A stretch of 33,352 nucleotides of DNA from Promethearchaeota archaeon (GTDB taxonomy: Archaea; Asgardarchaeota; Lokiarchaeia; Sigyniarchaeales; SOKP01). A program made the position numbers and the translations under genes. Position 1 is the first letter of the stretch. Each line of letters opens with the position of its first letter. This document shows positions 15,861-23,730 of this stretch, one piece after another. The stretch is taken from contig JAEOTS010000010.1 in assembly GCA_016839745.1 (NCBI GenBank), forward strand, positions 1 through 33,352, given 5' to 3'. A model generated the notes under the pieces. The model searched no databases, had not been told where the DNA came from, and saw only the letters and a list, made by a program, of their open reading frames with translations.

Positions 15861-17117
15861 TTAATAATGCCATTGTCTTGAAAAATTACTGAAGATCTCT
15901 TTAAGTAAATCCTTTCGATACTTATTATCTATTTCTAAATTTTTAGAAAGGATGAAGCTATCCAATGACTCCTTGGTGATTTTGGTTTCTCCTTGTTCTT
16001 CTAACCATTTTATGACTTCAAACACTATTCCACCCTCACGACCACCAGCAAATTTCGGTAAATACTCATTTGCGATGTATTCAGATCGATAGAAAGTCCG
16101 TACATACAATCCTTTTGGATCTAAATTTTTATAAAGGTGTGAAATATTCTCTGGAGCCGCATCAATAACTAAGTTTTTACCAGCGTTTTGAATTTTCTTA
16201 TACAACGGTATCCAATCTTTTGAGCCCATGGGTGAATTACCCGCTCCTGGGACCCATTGAATTCCTGTAATACTCGGTTCGTTTAAAAAGGAATCTAAAA
16301 ATGGTAGCGCGTCGGGGCCATCTAAATGATAAATTGAGTAATTCATATGCTCTGCCTGCGCTACAACATCAGGTAGAACAAATCTTTTAAACCATACGGG
16401 ATTTAACATAGCGCTAAAGTCACTTTGTAGAGCATACCATCTTTTTTTACTCCATACGCCTAGCCAACAATTGCAACCATCACAATATTGCGAGATTGTC
16501 CCCTGTAAATCATCGTAAACTTTTAGTAATTTCTCTAAAATTATTGTTCGGCATGTATCTATAATGGTAGGATTTCGTTTCATCGTAAGTATTATGTTGG
16601 TTGGTCCTAAAAACGATGAAAGTATGTCTAGAACACCACCAATATCGGTTACTGATACTAAATAGTTCTTTCTAGCTCTTTTCGCGGCAATTTCAGTTAT
16701 TCTGAGTAATCTTGAATACCAAACATTATTTTGATTTAGTTTGATATTTTCTAAATGTTCTATGATATTTTCTGGTTTTATAGGAAGACTATACCAAACT
16801 GTGTTTGTTTTAAATAGAGGAATTACTCCAAATACTGCAGCCATTATTCCCGGACCATAATTGGGAAAATAAAAAGGGATAGATTCTCCTCCAAAATAAG
16901 TTTCTTCAACTCGTTTTTCATATCCATTCAGAGCATTATCAATGTCCTCGTGATTTTCGGCTAAAGTCCAATCTTCACCAACTGTATCCAAGAAAGTACC
17001 AAGTTTACCTCTTTTTTTTGGATAATAATAGCTAATAACTGGGCGATCAATAATTTCGTGATCCCACCACGCACTCATTCGTTCTTTCGCGTCTTCAATA
17101 TCCTCCTTATACTCCAT
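15861..17117 (-). CDS. Divergent URO-D-fold protein lacking the HxCG zinc motif
   Basis: 418-residue protein starting at ATG 17117 (MEYKEDIEDAKERMSAWWDHEI). The reading frame stays open upstream to 17282, but that part is Ile/Asn-rich, runs into the flavodoxin promoter and start, and is rejected. The body resembles the uroporphyrinogen-decarboxylase/methyltransferase barrel: DFSAMLNPVWFKRFVLPDV (233-251), then YHLDGPDALPFLDSF (263-277), then ITGIQWVPGAG. The Zn-binding HxCG of corrinoid methyltransferases is HLDG here, so the usual zinc-thiolate chemistry is not expected. A Cys-rich patch CDGCNC (212-217) and the AWWDHEIIDRP N-terminus mark a distinct subfamily. The substrate is unknown. It is divergent from the flavodoxin gene 116 bp away. 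Confidence 0.72.
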   Translation of the reverse strand: MEYKEDIEDAKERMSAWWDHEIIDRPVISYYYPKKRGKLGTFLDTVGEDWTLAENHEDIDNALNGYEKRVEETYFGGESIPFYFPNYGPGIMAAVFGVIPLFKTNTVWYSLPIKPENIIEHLENIKLNQNNVWYSRLLRITEIAAKRARKNYLVSVTDIGGVLDILSSFLGPTNIILTMKRNPTIIDTCRTIILEKLLKVYDDLQGTISQYCDGCNCWLGVWSKKRWYALQSDFSAMLNPVWFKRFVLPDVVAQAEHMNYSIYHLDGPDALPFLDSFLNEPSITGIQWVPGAGNSPMGSKDWIPLYKKIQNAGKNLVIDAAPENISHLYKNLDPKGLYVRTFYRSEYIANEYLPKFAGGREGGIVFEVIKWLEEQGETKITKESLDSFILSKNLEIDNKYRKDLLKEIFSNFSRQWHY

Positions 17118-17233
17118 AAAAAAAATATTAAAACAAGATAAATTAATCTTATCATTATTTAGTTTTATATAGTTTGGAAGTATTTCTATTCGCAATGGAT
17201 GAGAAATAATTTTAGAAATTTGAGGTAAGTAAA

Positions 17234-17803
17234 ATGGAAAAAAATAAAGTTTTGATCGTTTATGGTACCCGATATGGAGCAACGAAAAGCACAGTCGAAG
17301 AAATCGCTAGGGTTCTTCAGGAAGAGGATTATGATGTTAAAATCGTCAATGTAAAAGAAGAAAAGGTCCGAACCATAGCGGAATTTGAACTAGTTATTAT
17401 TGGAAGCGGAATGAGAATGGAGAGATGGGTGAGCAAGGTGGAAGGATTTTTGAAAAAGTACAATGAGGAACTCAAGAAAAAGAAAGTAGCAATTTTTGTA
17501 TCTTCAGGTGGACTAGCACTCATGGAATATAAAGGAGAGCTTGAAGAAATTGAGAGGGTAACAAAAAAATATCTTGAAGATAAATCTTCTAAGTATGCCT
17601 TGCATCCAATTTCAATGACGATGTTTGGTGGTGTATGGGATTATAATCAAATGTCCAAAATTTTCATAAAATTCCTAGAGGCTGAAAGGGAAAATTTCAT
17701 CGCCGCGGGGTTTAAAGAGACAGAACCTGGAGTTTATGATACAAGAAACTGGGACGATATTCGAAATTGGACGAGAGAATTAATTGAAAAAGTGCGGATG
17801 TAG
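17234..17803 (+). CDS. Flavodoxin-domain protein (HemG/Flavodoxin_5-like)
   Basis: 189-residue FMN-binding flavodoxin-fold protein. The phosphate loop is YGTRYGAT (10-17), the second loop is GSGMRMERW near residue 58, and the third is SSGGLALMEYKGE. The C-terminal FGGVWDYNQMSKIF resembles the tail of HemG-type menaquinone-dependent protoporphyrinogen dehydrogenases and related flavodoxins. There is no membrane segment. It probably carries electrons or reduces a small molecule in the cytoplasm. GAGGT at 17222-17226 precedes ATG 17234. It could serve reductive activation of corrinoid systems next to the URO-D-like genes, but this is only a guess from position. Valyl-tRNA synthetase follows with its own promoter. 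Confidence 0.82.
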   Translation: MEKNKVLIVYGTRYGATKSTVEEIARVLQEEDYDVKIVNVKEEKVRTIAEFELVIIGSGMRMERWVSKVEGFLKKYNEELKKKKVAIFVSSGGLALMEYKGELEEIERVTKKYLEDKSSKYALHPISMTMFGGVWDYNQMSKIFIKFLEAERENFIAAGFKETEPGVYDTRNWDDIRNWTRELIEKVRM

Positions 17804-17849
17804 GTAAAAATAATCTGCTTGATCCGAAATTTTTAAGATATTTCCGATA

Positions 17850-17858
17850 TTATATAAG
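17850..17858 (+). promoter_or_regulatory. TATA box for valS
   Basis: TTATATAAG lies about 23-27 bases before ATG 17877, which predicts a leaderless valS transcript. Confidence 0.45.
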
Positions 17859-17876
17859 ATTATTCGAGGAATTATA

Positions 17877-20627
17877 ATGACAAGCGATTTAACTAAAATT
17901 TACGATCATCGCACAATTGAAAAGGAATTATACGAGTGGTGGGAAAAAGAGGGTTTCTTTGCTCCTGAAAAGTCAAAAGAATTGGGCATTACCAATGAAA
18001 AATCAGAAAGATTTTGCATTACAATACCCCTTCCAAATGTAACGGGGCAACTCCATTCAGGTCATGCTTTAGTGATTTCACTCGAAGATTTGATGACACG
18101 TTATGAGCGGATGCGACAAAAAGAAACACTTTATATACCGGGCACCGATCATGCCGGGATTGCGACTCAAAGTGTCGTTGTTAGGGAATTACAAAAACAG
18201 GGAATAAATCATAAGGAGTTAGGACGCGAAAAATTCGTAGAAAAAGTTTGGGAATGGAAACATAAATACCACGCCCGAATTACTGAGCAGTCAAAAAGAA
18301 TGGGTATAAGTTGCGATTGGAGTCGAGAGTATTTCACCTTGGACCCAAATTTATCAAAAGCCGTCCGAGAAGCCTTCTACAGATTATATCATAAAGGTTT
18401 GATATATCGAGGAGAATATATGGTTAATTGGTGCCCTGGAAGGTGCGTTACAGCAATCTCAGACTTAGAGACTGAGGCTATTGATGAACAAGGGCAATTA
18501 TGGTATATCAAATATCCAATCATTACCAAAGATTGGAAGGGTCCCCAGTATTCTTGGGCAAGCGGTAAATGGGCTGAAGGTGCTACAGATTTTATTATTG
18601 TTGCTACGACAAGACCTGAGACGCTTTTAGGTGATAGCGCTGTGGCTACGATTAAATCCCATCCCAAATATGCAAAATATATTGGTAAGCAAGCAGTTAT
18701 CCCTGCTGTTAGCCGATCCGTTCCAATAATTGCCGATCCATATGTCGATCCTGAATTTGGAACTGGAGCTTTAAAAATTACGCCTTCTCACGATCCTAAT
18801 GATTTTGAAATTGGAAAAAAGCATAATTTGGAATTCATAAACATTTTTAATGAGAACGCTCAGATTCTCCCTGGGTTTGTTGAGTCTTATACAGGTCTAG
18901 ATCGATTTGAGTGTCGGAAAGTAATAATTAATGATCTTGAAAAGGAAGGCTTAATAACCGAAATTGAGCCATATATTCACGCTGAACCGCACTGTCAACG
19001 ATGTCATTCAACCATTGAACCTCGTGTTTCTATTCAGTGGTTTGTGAAAACAAAGCCACTTGCTGGACCTGCAATGGAGAAAGTTCGGAACGGTCAGACA
19101 ACAATAATTCCTGAAAGAGAACAACTGCGTTTTTTTCAATGGATGGAAAACATACACGATTGGTGCATATCGCGTCAACTTTGGTGGGGCCACCGGATTC
19201 CTGTATGGTACTGTGATGATTGTGGAGAAGAAATTTGCCCCGAACCTGATGTGGAAGCGGTTTCAACTTGTCCTAAATGTAAAAGTTCTAAGGTTCGTCA
19301 AGATGAAGATGTGTTGGATACTTGGTTCTCAAGTGGTTTATGGCCTTTTTCAACCTTAGGTTGGCCTAATACCGATCATCCAGATTATAAACGCTTCTAT
19401 CCAACCGATACTAGGGAAACGGGTTACGATATTCTTTTCTTTTGGGTTGCAAGAGAAATGATGCTGGGAATCGAACTTACAGGACAAGAGCCATACCATA
19501 CCGTTTATTTACACGGTATGATTCGAGATGAAAAAGGACGAAAAATAAGTAAATCTATGGAAAATATTAATCAGTATGATCCTCTTGTAATTATTAAAGA
19601 ATATGGTGCGGATTCCCTCCGGTATGTAAATATATCAAATAGCGTTCCAGGATTAGACACTAATTTAGATCCAAAAAATATTGAGGTTGCTCATAGATAT
19701 TGTAATAAGATTTGGCAAGCGTCTCGTTATGTTTTAACAAACATTTCTAAAGATGATAAAATTAGTAAAATAAGTGAATTAGAATTAGATAAGTTAAAAT
19801 TTCCCGATAGATGGATACTTTCTCGTTTAAATTCCGTAATACGAGAAGTTCAATCTTACATGGATGATTACGATTACTTACGTATGACAAGAGTAATAAA
19901 GTCGTTTTTTTGGAGTGAATTCTGTGATTGGTACATCGAGATGAGCAAGATTTTTCTATACGATGATAACTATATCGATAAACATATTCATAAATCTATT
20001 TTATTACATGTATTAGAAACCTTTTACAAATTACTACACCCCGTGATGCCCTTCATTACAGAAAAATTGTGGCAGACTCTCCCAAAAAACCTTAAAGATA
20101 CTCCCACAATAATGTATGCTCCTTGGCCAGAAGCACAAGAATCATTTATCGATCCAAAAATTGAAGATAGTTTTGTATTGATGGCTGATTTTGTCCGTGA
20201 GGTGCGTCGGGCAAAACATGACTTTGGAATTCCTTTAAATACCCTTGTACCTTTACACATAGAGACAGATACTAATCGAGAATTGTTTGAATTATGTAGG
20301 AATGAATTAATCAAAATGGGATTTATAGACGAAGATAAATTCGTAATCGATAAAAAAATTGTTCCACCCCCCCATTCAGCCAAAATTGTCCTCCGTGGAA
20401 TACCTGCATTTGTTCCTTTGCCTGATACGGTTGATTTCGAGAAAGAAAAAGCAAGAATTATAACCGCGTTAGAGAAAGCTAAAAAGGAGGCTAATAAAAT
20501 TGAAAAGAAGCTTCAGAGTCAATTCGCTGAGCGAGCTCCAAAAGAATTAGTCGAGAAAGAAAGGCAAAACCTTGAAGAGTTAAGGATTAAAATTGAACAA
20601 CTTGAAGATCAATTAGAGATTCTTTAA
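17877..20627 (+). CDS. valS: Valyl-tRNA synthetase
   Basis: Class I aminoacyl-tRNA synthetase (916 aa) that attaches valine to tRNA-Val and edits mischarged threonine. It has HSGH (60-63) as the HIGH signature inside PNVTGQLHSGHAL, PGTDHAGIATQ (88-98) typical of ValRS, and the CP1 editing domain with TTRPETLLGD (from about 244). Zn-type Cys pairs lie around CDDCGEEICP and CPKCKSS. DVLDTWFSSGLWPFSTLGWP follows, then KISKS (556-560) as the KMSKS loop and an anticodon-binding helical domain at ~650-800. The C-terminus ends in a charged coiled coil (~850-916), as in other ValRS. This is the only core housekeeping gene in the window. It has its own TATA box and stops 5 bp from the opposing TIM-barrel gene. 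Confidence 0.97.
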   Translation: MTSDLTKIYDHRTIEKELYEWWEKEGFFAPEKSKELGITNEKSERFCITIPLPNVTGQLHSGHALVISLEDLMTRYERMRQKETLYIPGTDHAGIATQSVVVRELQKQGINHKELGREKFVEKVWEWKHKYHARITEQSKRMGISCDWSREYFTLDPNLSKAVREAFYRLYHKGLIYRGEYMVNWCPGRCVTAISDLETEAIDEQGQLWYIKYPIITKDWKGPQYSWASGKWAEGATDFIIVATTRPETLLGDSAVATIKSHPKYAKYIGKQAVIPAVSRSVPIIADPYVDPEFGTGALKITPSHDPNDFEIGKKHNLEFINIFNENAQILPGFVESYTGLDRFECRKVIINDLEKEGLITEIEPYIHAEPHCQRCHSTIEPRVSIQWFVKTKPLAGPAMEKVRNGQTTIIPEREQLRFFQWMENIHDWCISRQLWWGHRIPVWYCDDCGEEICPEPDVEAVSTCPKCKSSKVRQDEDVLDTWFSSGLWPFSTLGWPNTDHPDYKRFYPTDTRETGYDILFFWVAREMMLGIELTGQEPYHTVYLHGMIRDEKGRKISKSMENINQYDPLVIIKEYGADSLRYVNISNSVPGLDTNLDPKNIEVAHRYCNKIWQASRYVLTNISKDDKISKISELELDKLKFPDRWILSRLNSVIREVQSYMDDYDYLRMTRVIKSFFWSEFCDWYIEMSKIFLYDDNYIDKHIHKSILLHVLETFYKLLHPVMPFITEKLWQTLPKNLKDTPTIMYAPWPEAQESFIDPKIEDSFVLMADFVREVRRAKHDFGIPLNTLVPLHIETDTNRELFELCRNELIKMGFIDEDKFVIDKKIVPPPHSAKIVLRGIPAFVPLPDTVDFEKEKARIITALEKAKKEANKIEKKLQSQFAERAPKELVEKERQNLEELRIKIEQLEDQLEIL

Positions 20628-20632
20628 ATTTT

Positions 20633-21538
20633 CTAATAAAAGGATAGATCCTTAATATCTGGAATCTGTATTTGAGGAGCATTTTTTCTTATATATTCGA
20701 TAGATTCTATAGTTTCATCCTTCGTCAACTCGAAAACAACAGGACCATCAAAATTCTTCCGATCTATCAGATTTAAAAATTCGGGAGGAAAGTTCTTTCC
20801 AGTTCCTAATGCGCTATGATCAGAGAATAAACTCTTATCGTCGTAGTCTTGAAGGTGTATTTCAACGGTTTTATCCAAATATTTTTCTGTTATTTCGAGG
20901 AGATCGTGATTTCCTGAAAAGCCACCAAGAAAATGTGCCGTATCTATACATAACTTTGTCCCTAACTTATTAATGATTTTCATTGTTGCTTCAAAAGGGA
21001 ACTCTATATTTTCTATGGCAATTTTATTTTTATTGATATTAGTTTCTTCGATAAATCGCTCAATACTCTGAATAGCATTAACACTGAATAATTCTGCTGT
21101 AATTTCCTGAATCTGCCGGTTTTCAATAAAATTGATGACGCTTGCGACCGTTTCGCCAGTGGGATGCAATACAAATACATCTACATCATCTTCAAGTTCT
21201 ACAATAGAATTATAGGAGTGGATTAAAGCATTAACGCTTCCTTCGCGTATAAATTCATTTGGACCTCCAAGATCGAGGCTCAAGAAAGGAAGATGAGCCG
21301 AATAAGTGATGTCATATTCGTTTTTAATGTCTTGTAATATTCTAATTTGACGATTATTCATCGGAATCGGAAAAACTTGGAACAAATCCAACTCAATTTC
21401 AAAATGTTGATATCCCGATTCAGCAGCCCTCTTAACCAAGTCAGAAAACTGAAATTCTGATATTCCTTCCAACCCTTTTTTGGCAAGGATACCATCAATT
21501 AATAGATCATAAGTCATGGGTGAAATTCCAAATCTCAT
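20633..21538 (-). CDS. Xylose isomerase-like TIM-barrel protein (AP endonuclease 2 superfamily; CbiR-like candidate)
   Basis: 301-residue soluble TIM barrel. The metal ligands expected for the AP_endonuc_2 fold are visible: His82 (YSAHLP), His125 (VLHPTG), Glu176 (IENIEFPFE), Asp199 and His202 (CIDTAHF), His228 (EIHLQDY), His241 (SDHSALG) and a final VVFEL strand. The family includes sugar-phosphate isomerases/epimerases, endonuclease IV and the cobamide-remodelling phosphodiesterase CbiR. The YSAHLPFLSLDLG, ENIEFPFE and DHSALG segments remind me of CbiR. A cobamide role would fit the nearby URO-D methyltransferases, but this is from memory and unproved. ATG 21538 follows a TATA box by about 30 bases (leaderless). 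Its first 14 codons are duplicated at 23503-23544. Divergent from the URO-D remnant at 21647. Confidence 0.75.
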   Translation of the reverse strand: MRFGISPMTYDLLIDGILAKKGLEGISEFQFSDLVKRAAESGYQHFEIELDLFQVFPIPMNNRQIRILQDIKNEYDITYSAHLPFLSLDLGGPNEFIREGSVNALIHSYNSIVELEDDVDVFVLHPTGETVASVINFIENRQIQEITAELFSVNAIQSIERFIEETNINKNKIAIENIEFPFEATMKIINKLGTKLCIDTAHFLGGFSGNHDLLEITEKYLDKTVEIHLQDYDDKSLFSDHSALGTGKNFPPEFLNLIDRKNFDGPVVFELTKDETIESIEYIRKNAPQIQIPDIKDLSFY

Positions 21539-21724
21539 ACTATATGGTCAACAATTTTCTACAATTTTATATAAATTGTTAAAAGGGGCTTAATTTTTAA
21601 ACTTTAATTTCTTTTTTACATTACCATAATATTAGGAACATTTATCATGAATTTATCAAAAAGAGAAAGAGTGATTAGGACATTAGAACTCGATGCTAAT
21701 ATTGACAAGCTCCCCGTTCATTAT
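21498..21724. repeat. Left copy of 227-bp direct repeat flanking the esterase cassette
   Basis: Same orientation and same length as 23504-23730. Aligned by eye without gaps, about 33 of 227 bases differ (~85% identity). It contains the first 14 codons of the TIM-barrel gene (minus strand), the divergent promoter region with an identical 23-base core, and the first 26 codons of a URO-D gene (plus strand). Homology stops abruptly at the junction with the esterase segment. Confidence 0.88.
21561..21574 (-). promoter_or_regulatory. TATA box for TIM-barrel gene
   Basis: On the minus strand TTTATATAAAATT lies about 23-36 bases before ATG 21538, predicting a leaderless start. The same box is largely kept in the right repeat copy. 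Confidence 0.4.
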
Positions 21725-21781
21725 CTGCAAATTGCTATTTATATATATTTATATATAAATACAACTTATAGTCTCATATGA
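21647..21781 (+). pseudogene. Truncated URO-D gene remnant (first 26 codons)
   Basis: ATG 21647 begins a frame whose first 26 codons (LSKRERVIRTLEL ... IDKLPVHY) match the start of the complete URO-D gene at 23653 with only four amino-acid changes. At 21725 the match ends. The frame then runs through AT-rich sequence (IAIYIYLYINTTY) to TGA at 21779-21781. It is a remnant created when the esterase cassette arrived or when the region was duplicated, and no functional protein is expected. The upstream promoter region is still present, so it may be transcribed into the esterase gene. Confidence 0.8.
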
Positions 21782-21813
21782 GATTAAACATGGTGTTTTA
21801 ATCCAACCCACAC

Positions 21814-21818
21814 AGGAG
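21814..21818 (+). promoter_or_regulatory. Ribosome site of the carboxylesterase
   Basis: AGGAG sits 7 bases before ATG 21826, the classical bacterial-type spacing. Most neighbouring genes have leaderless or weak sites. Confidence 0.55.
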
Positions 21819-21825
21819 ATGAAAA

Positions 21826-23463
21826 ATGGCAAACTTGAATAAGGTCACACCGCCCATAGAAATCGAGGGAGGCAAGATAACCGGTACCTACGAAGAGAAG
21901 GGTAAAGTAGCTGTCTTTAAAGGAATTCCTTTTGCCAAACCACCGGTTGGCGAATACCGCTGGCAGCCGTCCCAACCGGTGGAACCGTGGGAAGGGGTGA
22001 AAGCAGCCAAGGCGTTTGCTCCATCCGCCTATCAAACAATGATGGACATAAAAACATTTTTTAACACCCTGATCAACGGCCAAGGCTGGGGAATTGTTAG
22101 AAAATCTTTAATCAAACTAATGCTGGCAATTATGCCGCTTTCTCCCAGCCAGAGTGAAGATTGTCTATATTTAAATATTCGCACCCCAAACCTGGATGGA
22201 AACGACAAACTGCCTGTAATGGTGTGGATACATGGTGGGGACCATCTGGATGGCGGGGGTGCAGAGGTTTTTTATCAAAGCAATGTTTTAGCACTCCGTG
22301 ATGTTGTCCAAATAACTTTTAACTACCGTTTGGGTATAATGGGTTACTTCGCGCATCCGGAATTAAGCCGGGAATCAGATCAAGGCGTTTCTGGCAACTA
22401 CGGAACATTGGACCAGATTGCGGCACTCAAATGGGTGCAGAATAATATCTCCATGTTCGGCGGCAACCCGGATGATGTGACGATCTTCGGCCAATCCGCC
22501 GGCGGAGAATCAGTGGCCCACATGCTCACATCGCCTCTGTCTCGCGGTCTGTTTCACAAGGCTATAATGCAAAGCCCAGCCAATAGCGGTCAGATGATCC
22601 ATTTAAAACACCCTTTTATGAAACACAAACCACTGGAGGAATCCGGGAAAATTTTCGCCGATCTGTTTGTGGAACCAGGCGAAAAACAGCTGGACGCCTT
22701 GAGAGAGGTTCCCGCCGAGAAAATGTACCAGACATTACGGAAAAATCCGTTATTAAGCGAGTTTTTCCCAAATATTGATGGGTATGTTTTAGAAAAAAGT
22801 CCTTTTGAAGTATTTCTAGAGGGCGAACAGGCCAAGGTTCCACTATTGGTGGGCAGCAATTCCGATGAAGCCTCAGTAATTTATCCCTTATTTCCATCTC
22901 CTTTGATTGAATTCAAACATCGTGAATTCTTACCAGCCAACATTGCTGATTTGATACAGGAGGAATTTGGAACAGATGCTGAAAAAATTTTTGAACTCTA
23001 CCCAGGTGCCAATGAGGGTAATACCGATGCCCTGACTGACATGCTTGGAGACAGTATGTTCGGTGCGAAGGCTTTTTTCTATGCGGTTCAGGCCGCAAAA
23101 AGCGGACAACCTGCTTTTCTTTACTTTTTCTCCCAGACGCTGCCGTCACCTAAACAAACAATTGGAGCATTTCACGCCATTGACGTTCCACACTTGTTCG
23201 CAAAGAACACGCCCATCGTTCCTTTGAATAAAACGGCTCTTGAACTTTCAGAAATAATGGGTGATTACTGGACTCAGTTCGCCAAAACCGGTAATCCGAA
23301 CAAATCCCCCAGACCGGAATGGCCGCAATTTTCATTTGATAATCAGGAGTATATGGTCTTACGGGGGTCTTGCCATAAAGCACCTGTGGAAAGAGCCGCC
23401 AAGTACGAAGTGATTAATAACCGTCTCTTGCGGCAGATTGAGCAAATGAAGGCGATGTGGTGA
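21826..23463 (+). CDS. Type B carboxylesterase (PnbA/para-nitrobenzyl esterase-like), probably acquired from bacteria
   Basis: 545-residue alpha/beta hydrolase that cleaves carboxylic esters. The N-terminal signature GKVAVFKGIPFAKPPVGE (26-43), SEDCLYLNI (110-118), the oxyanion HGG (136-138), the nucleophile Ser224 in FGQSAGGES, the acid Glu in SNSDEAS and the base His in FHAIDVPHLF are all present, so the enzyme should be active. It has no signal peptide and is cytoplasmic. The coding sequence is visibly richer in G+C than its surroundings, uses codons such as CTG, GCC and GGC much more, and has a bacterial-type ribosome site. It lies alone between two 227-bp direct repeats of host DNA. Horizontal transfer from a bacterium is likely. 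It may deacylate esters of the glycosides or aromatics handled by neighbouring genes. Confidence 0.93.
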   Translation: MANLNKVTPPIEIEGGKITGTYEEKGKVAVFKGIPFAKPPVGEYRWQPSQPVEPWEGVKAAKAFAPSAYQTMMDIKTFFNTLINGQGWGIVRKSLIKLMLAIMPLSPSQSEDCLYLNIRTPNLDGNDKLPVMVWIHGGDHLDGGGAEVFYQSNVLALRDVVQITFNYRLGIMGYFAHPELSRESDQGVSGNYGTLDQIAALKWVQNNISMFGGNPDDVTIFGQSAGGESVAHMLTSPLSRGLFHKAIMQSPANSGQMIHLKHPFMKHKPLEESGKIFADLFVEPGEKQLDALREVPAEKMYQTLRKNPLLSEFFPNIDGYVLEKSPFEVFLEGEQAKVPLLVGSNSDEASVIYPLFPSPLIEFKHREFLPANIADLIQEEFGTDAEKIFELYPGANEGNTDALTDMLGDSMFGAKAFFYAVQAAKSGQPAFLYFFSQTLPSPKQTIGAFHAIDVPHLFAKNTPIVPLNKTALELSEIMGDYWTQFAKTGNPNKSPRPEWPQFSFDNQEYMVLRGSCHKAPVERAAKYEVINNRLLRQIEQMKAMW

Positions 23464-23502
23464 TATGCAAGCCATCGCAATTTTAAGTGTACAAATTTGA
23501 AA

Positions 23503-23544
23503 AATTAATAGCTCATAAGTCATGAGGGAAATTCCAAATCTCAT
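23503..23544 (-). pseudogene. Truncated start of the TIM-barrel gene (first 14 codons)
   Basis: On the minus strand, ATG 23544 begins a frame whose first 14 codons (MRFGISLMTYELLI) match the intact gene at 20633-21538 (MRFGISPMTYDLLI) with two changes. The homology stops at the repeat boundary, after which the frame enters the esterase tail. It is the mirror remnant of the duplication at 21498-21724. Confidence 0.75.
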
Positions 23545-23730
23545 ACTATATAGTCAACAAACTTATACAATTCTATATAAATTGTTAAAAGGGGCTTAAT
23601 TTTTAAAGTTTAATTTCTTTTTAACATCAATAATGTATTATAAGCTTTTATTATGAAATTATCAAAAAGAGAAAGAGTAATTAGAACGCTAGAGCTCAAC
23701 GATAATATTGACAAGTTACCCATTCATTAT
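23504..23730. repeat. Right copy of 227-bp direct repeat flanking the esterase cassette
   Basis: Direct-orientation partner of 21498-21724, about 85% identical with no gaps. It carries the promoter and first 26 codons of the intact URO-D gene at 23653 and the stub of the TIM-barrel gene on the other strand. Confidence 0.88.

Larger units (their letters stand above)
21725..23503 (+). mobile_element. Inserted 1.78-kb cassette carrying the carboxylesterase
   Basis: The segment between the two repeat copies contains the AT-rich leader, the esterase gene and a 40-bp tail. No transposase, integrase or terminal inverted repeats are visible, so this is a passenger cassette and not a recognisable insertion sequence. 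The composition change and flanking direct repeats are the evidence for insertion. Confidence 0.6.

Noticed and set aside
17118..17282. Upstream extension of the minus-strand URO-D-like gene to ATG 17282.
   Set aside because: The extra 55 codons are Ile/Asn-rich, unlike the family, and overlap the flavodoxin start and ribosome site. ATG 17117 begins the family-like sequence.
21772..21783. TCTCATATGAGA palindrome upstream of the esterase as an operator or attachment site.
   Set aside because: It is only 12 bp in very AT-rich DNA and has no second copy or partner gene.
22590..23383. Several open frames on the minus strand inside the esterase gene.
   Set aside because: They are shadow frames of the G+C-richer esterase, with Arg/Ser-rich low-complexity translations and no ribosome sites.
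21725..23503. The esterase segment as an insertion sequence or transposon.
   Set aside because: There is no transposase, integrase or terminal inverted repeat, and 227-bp flanking repeats are too long for a transposon target duplication.
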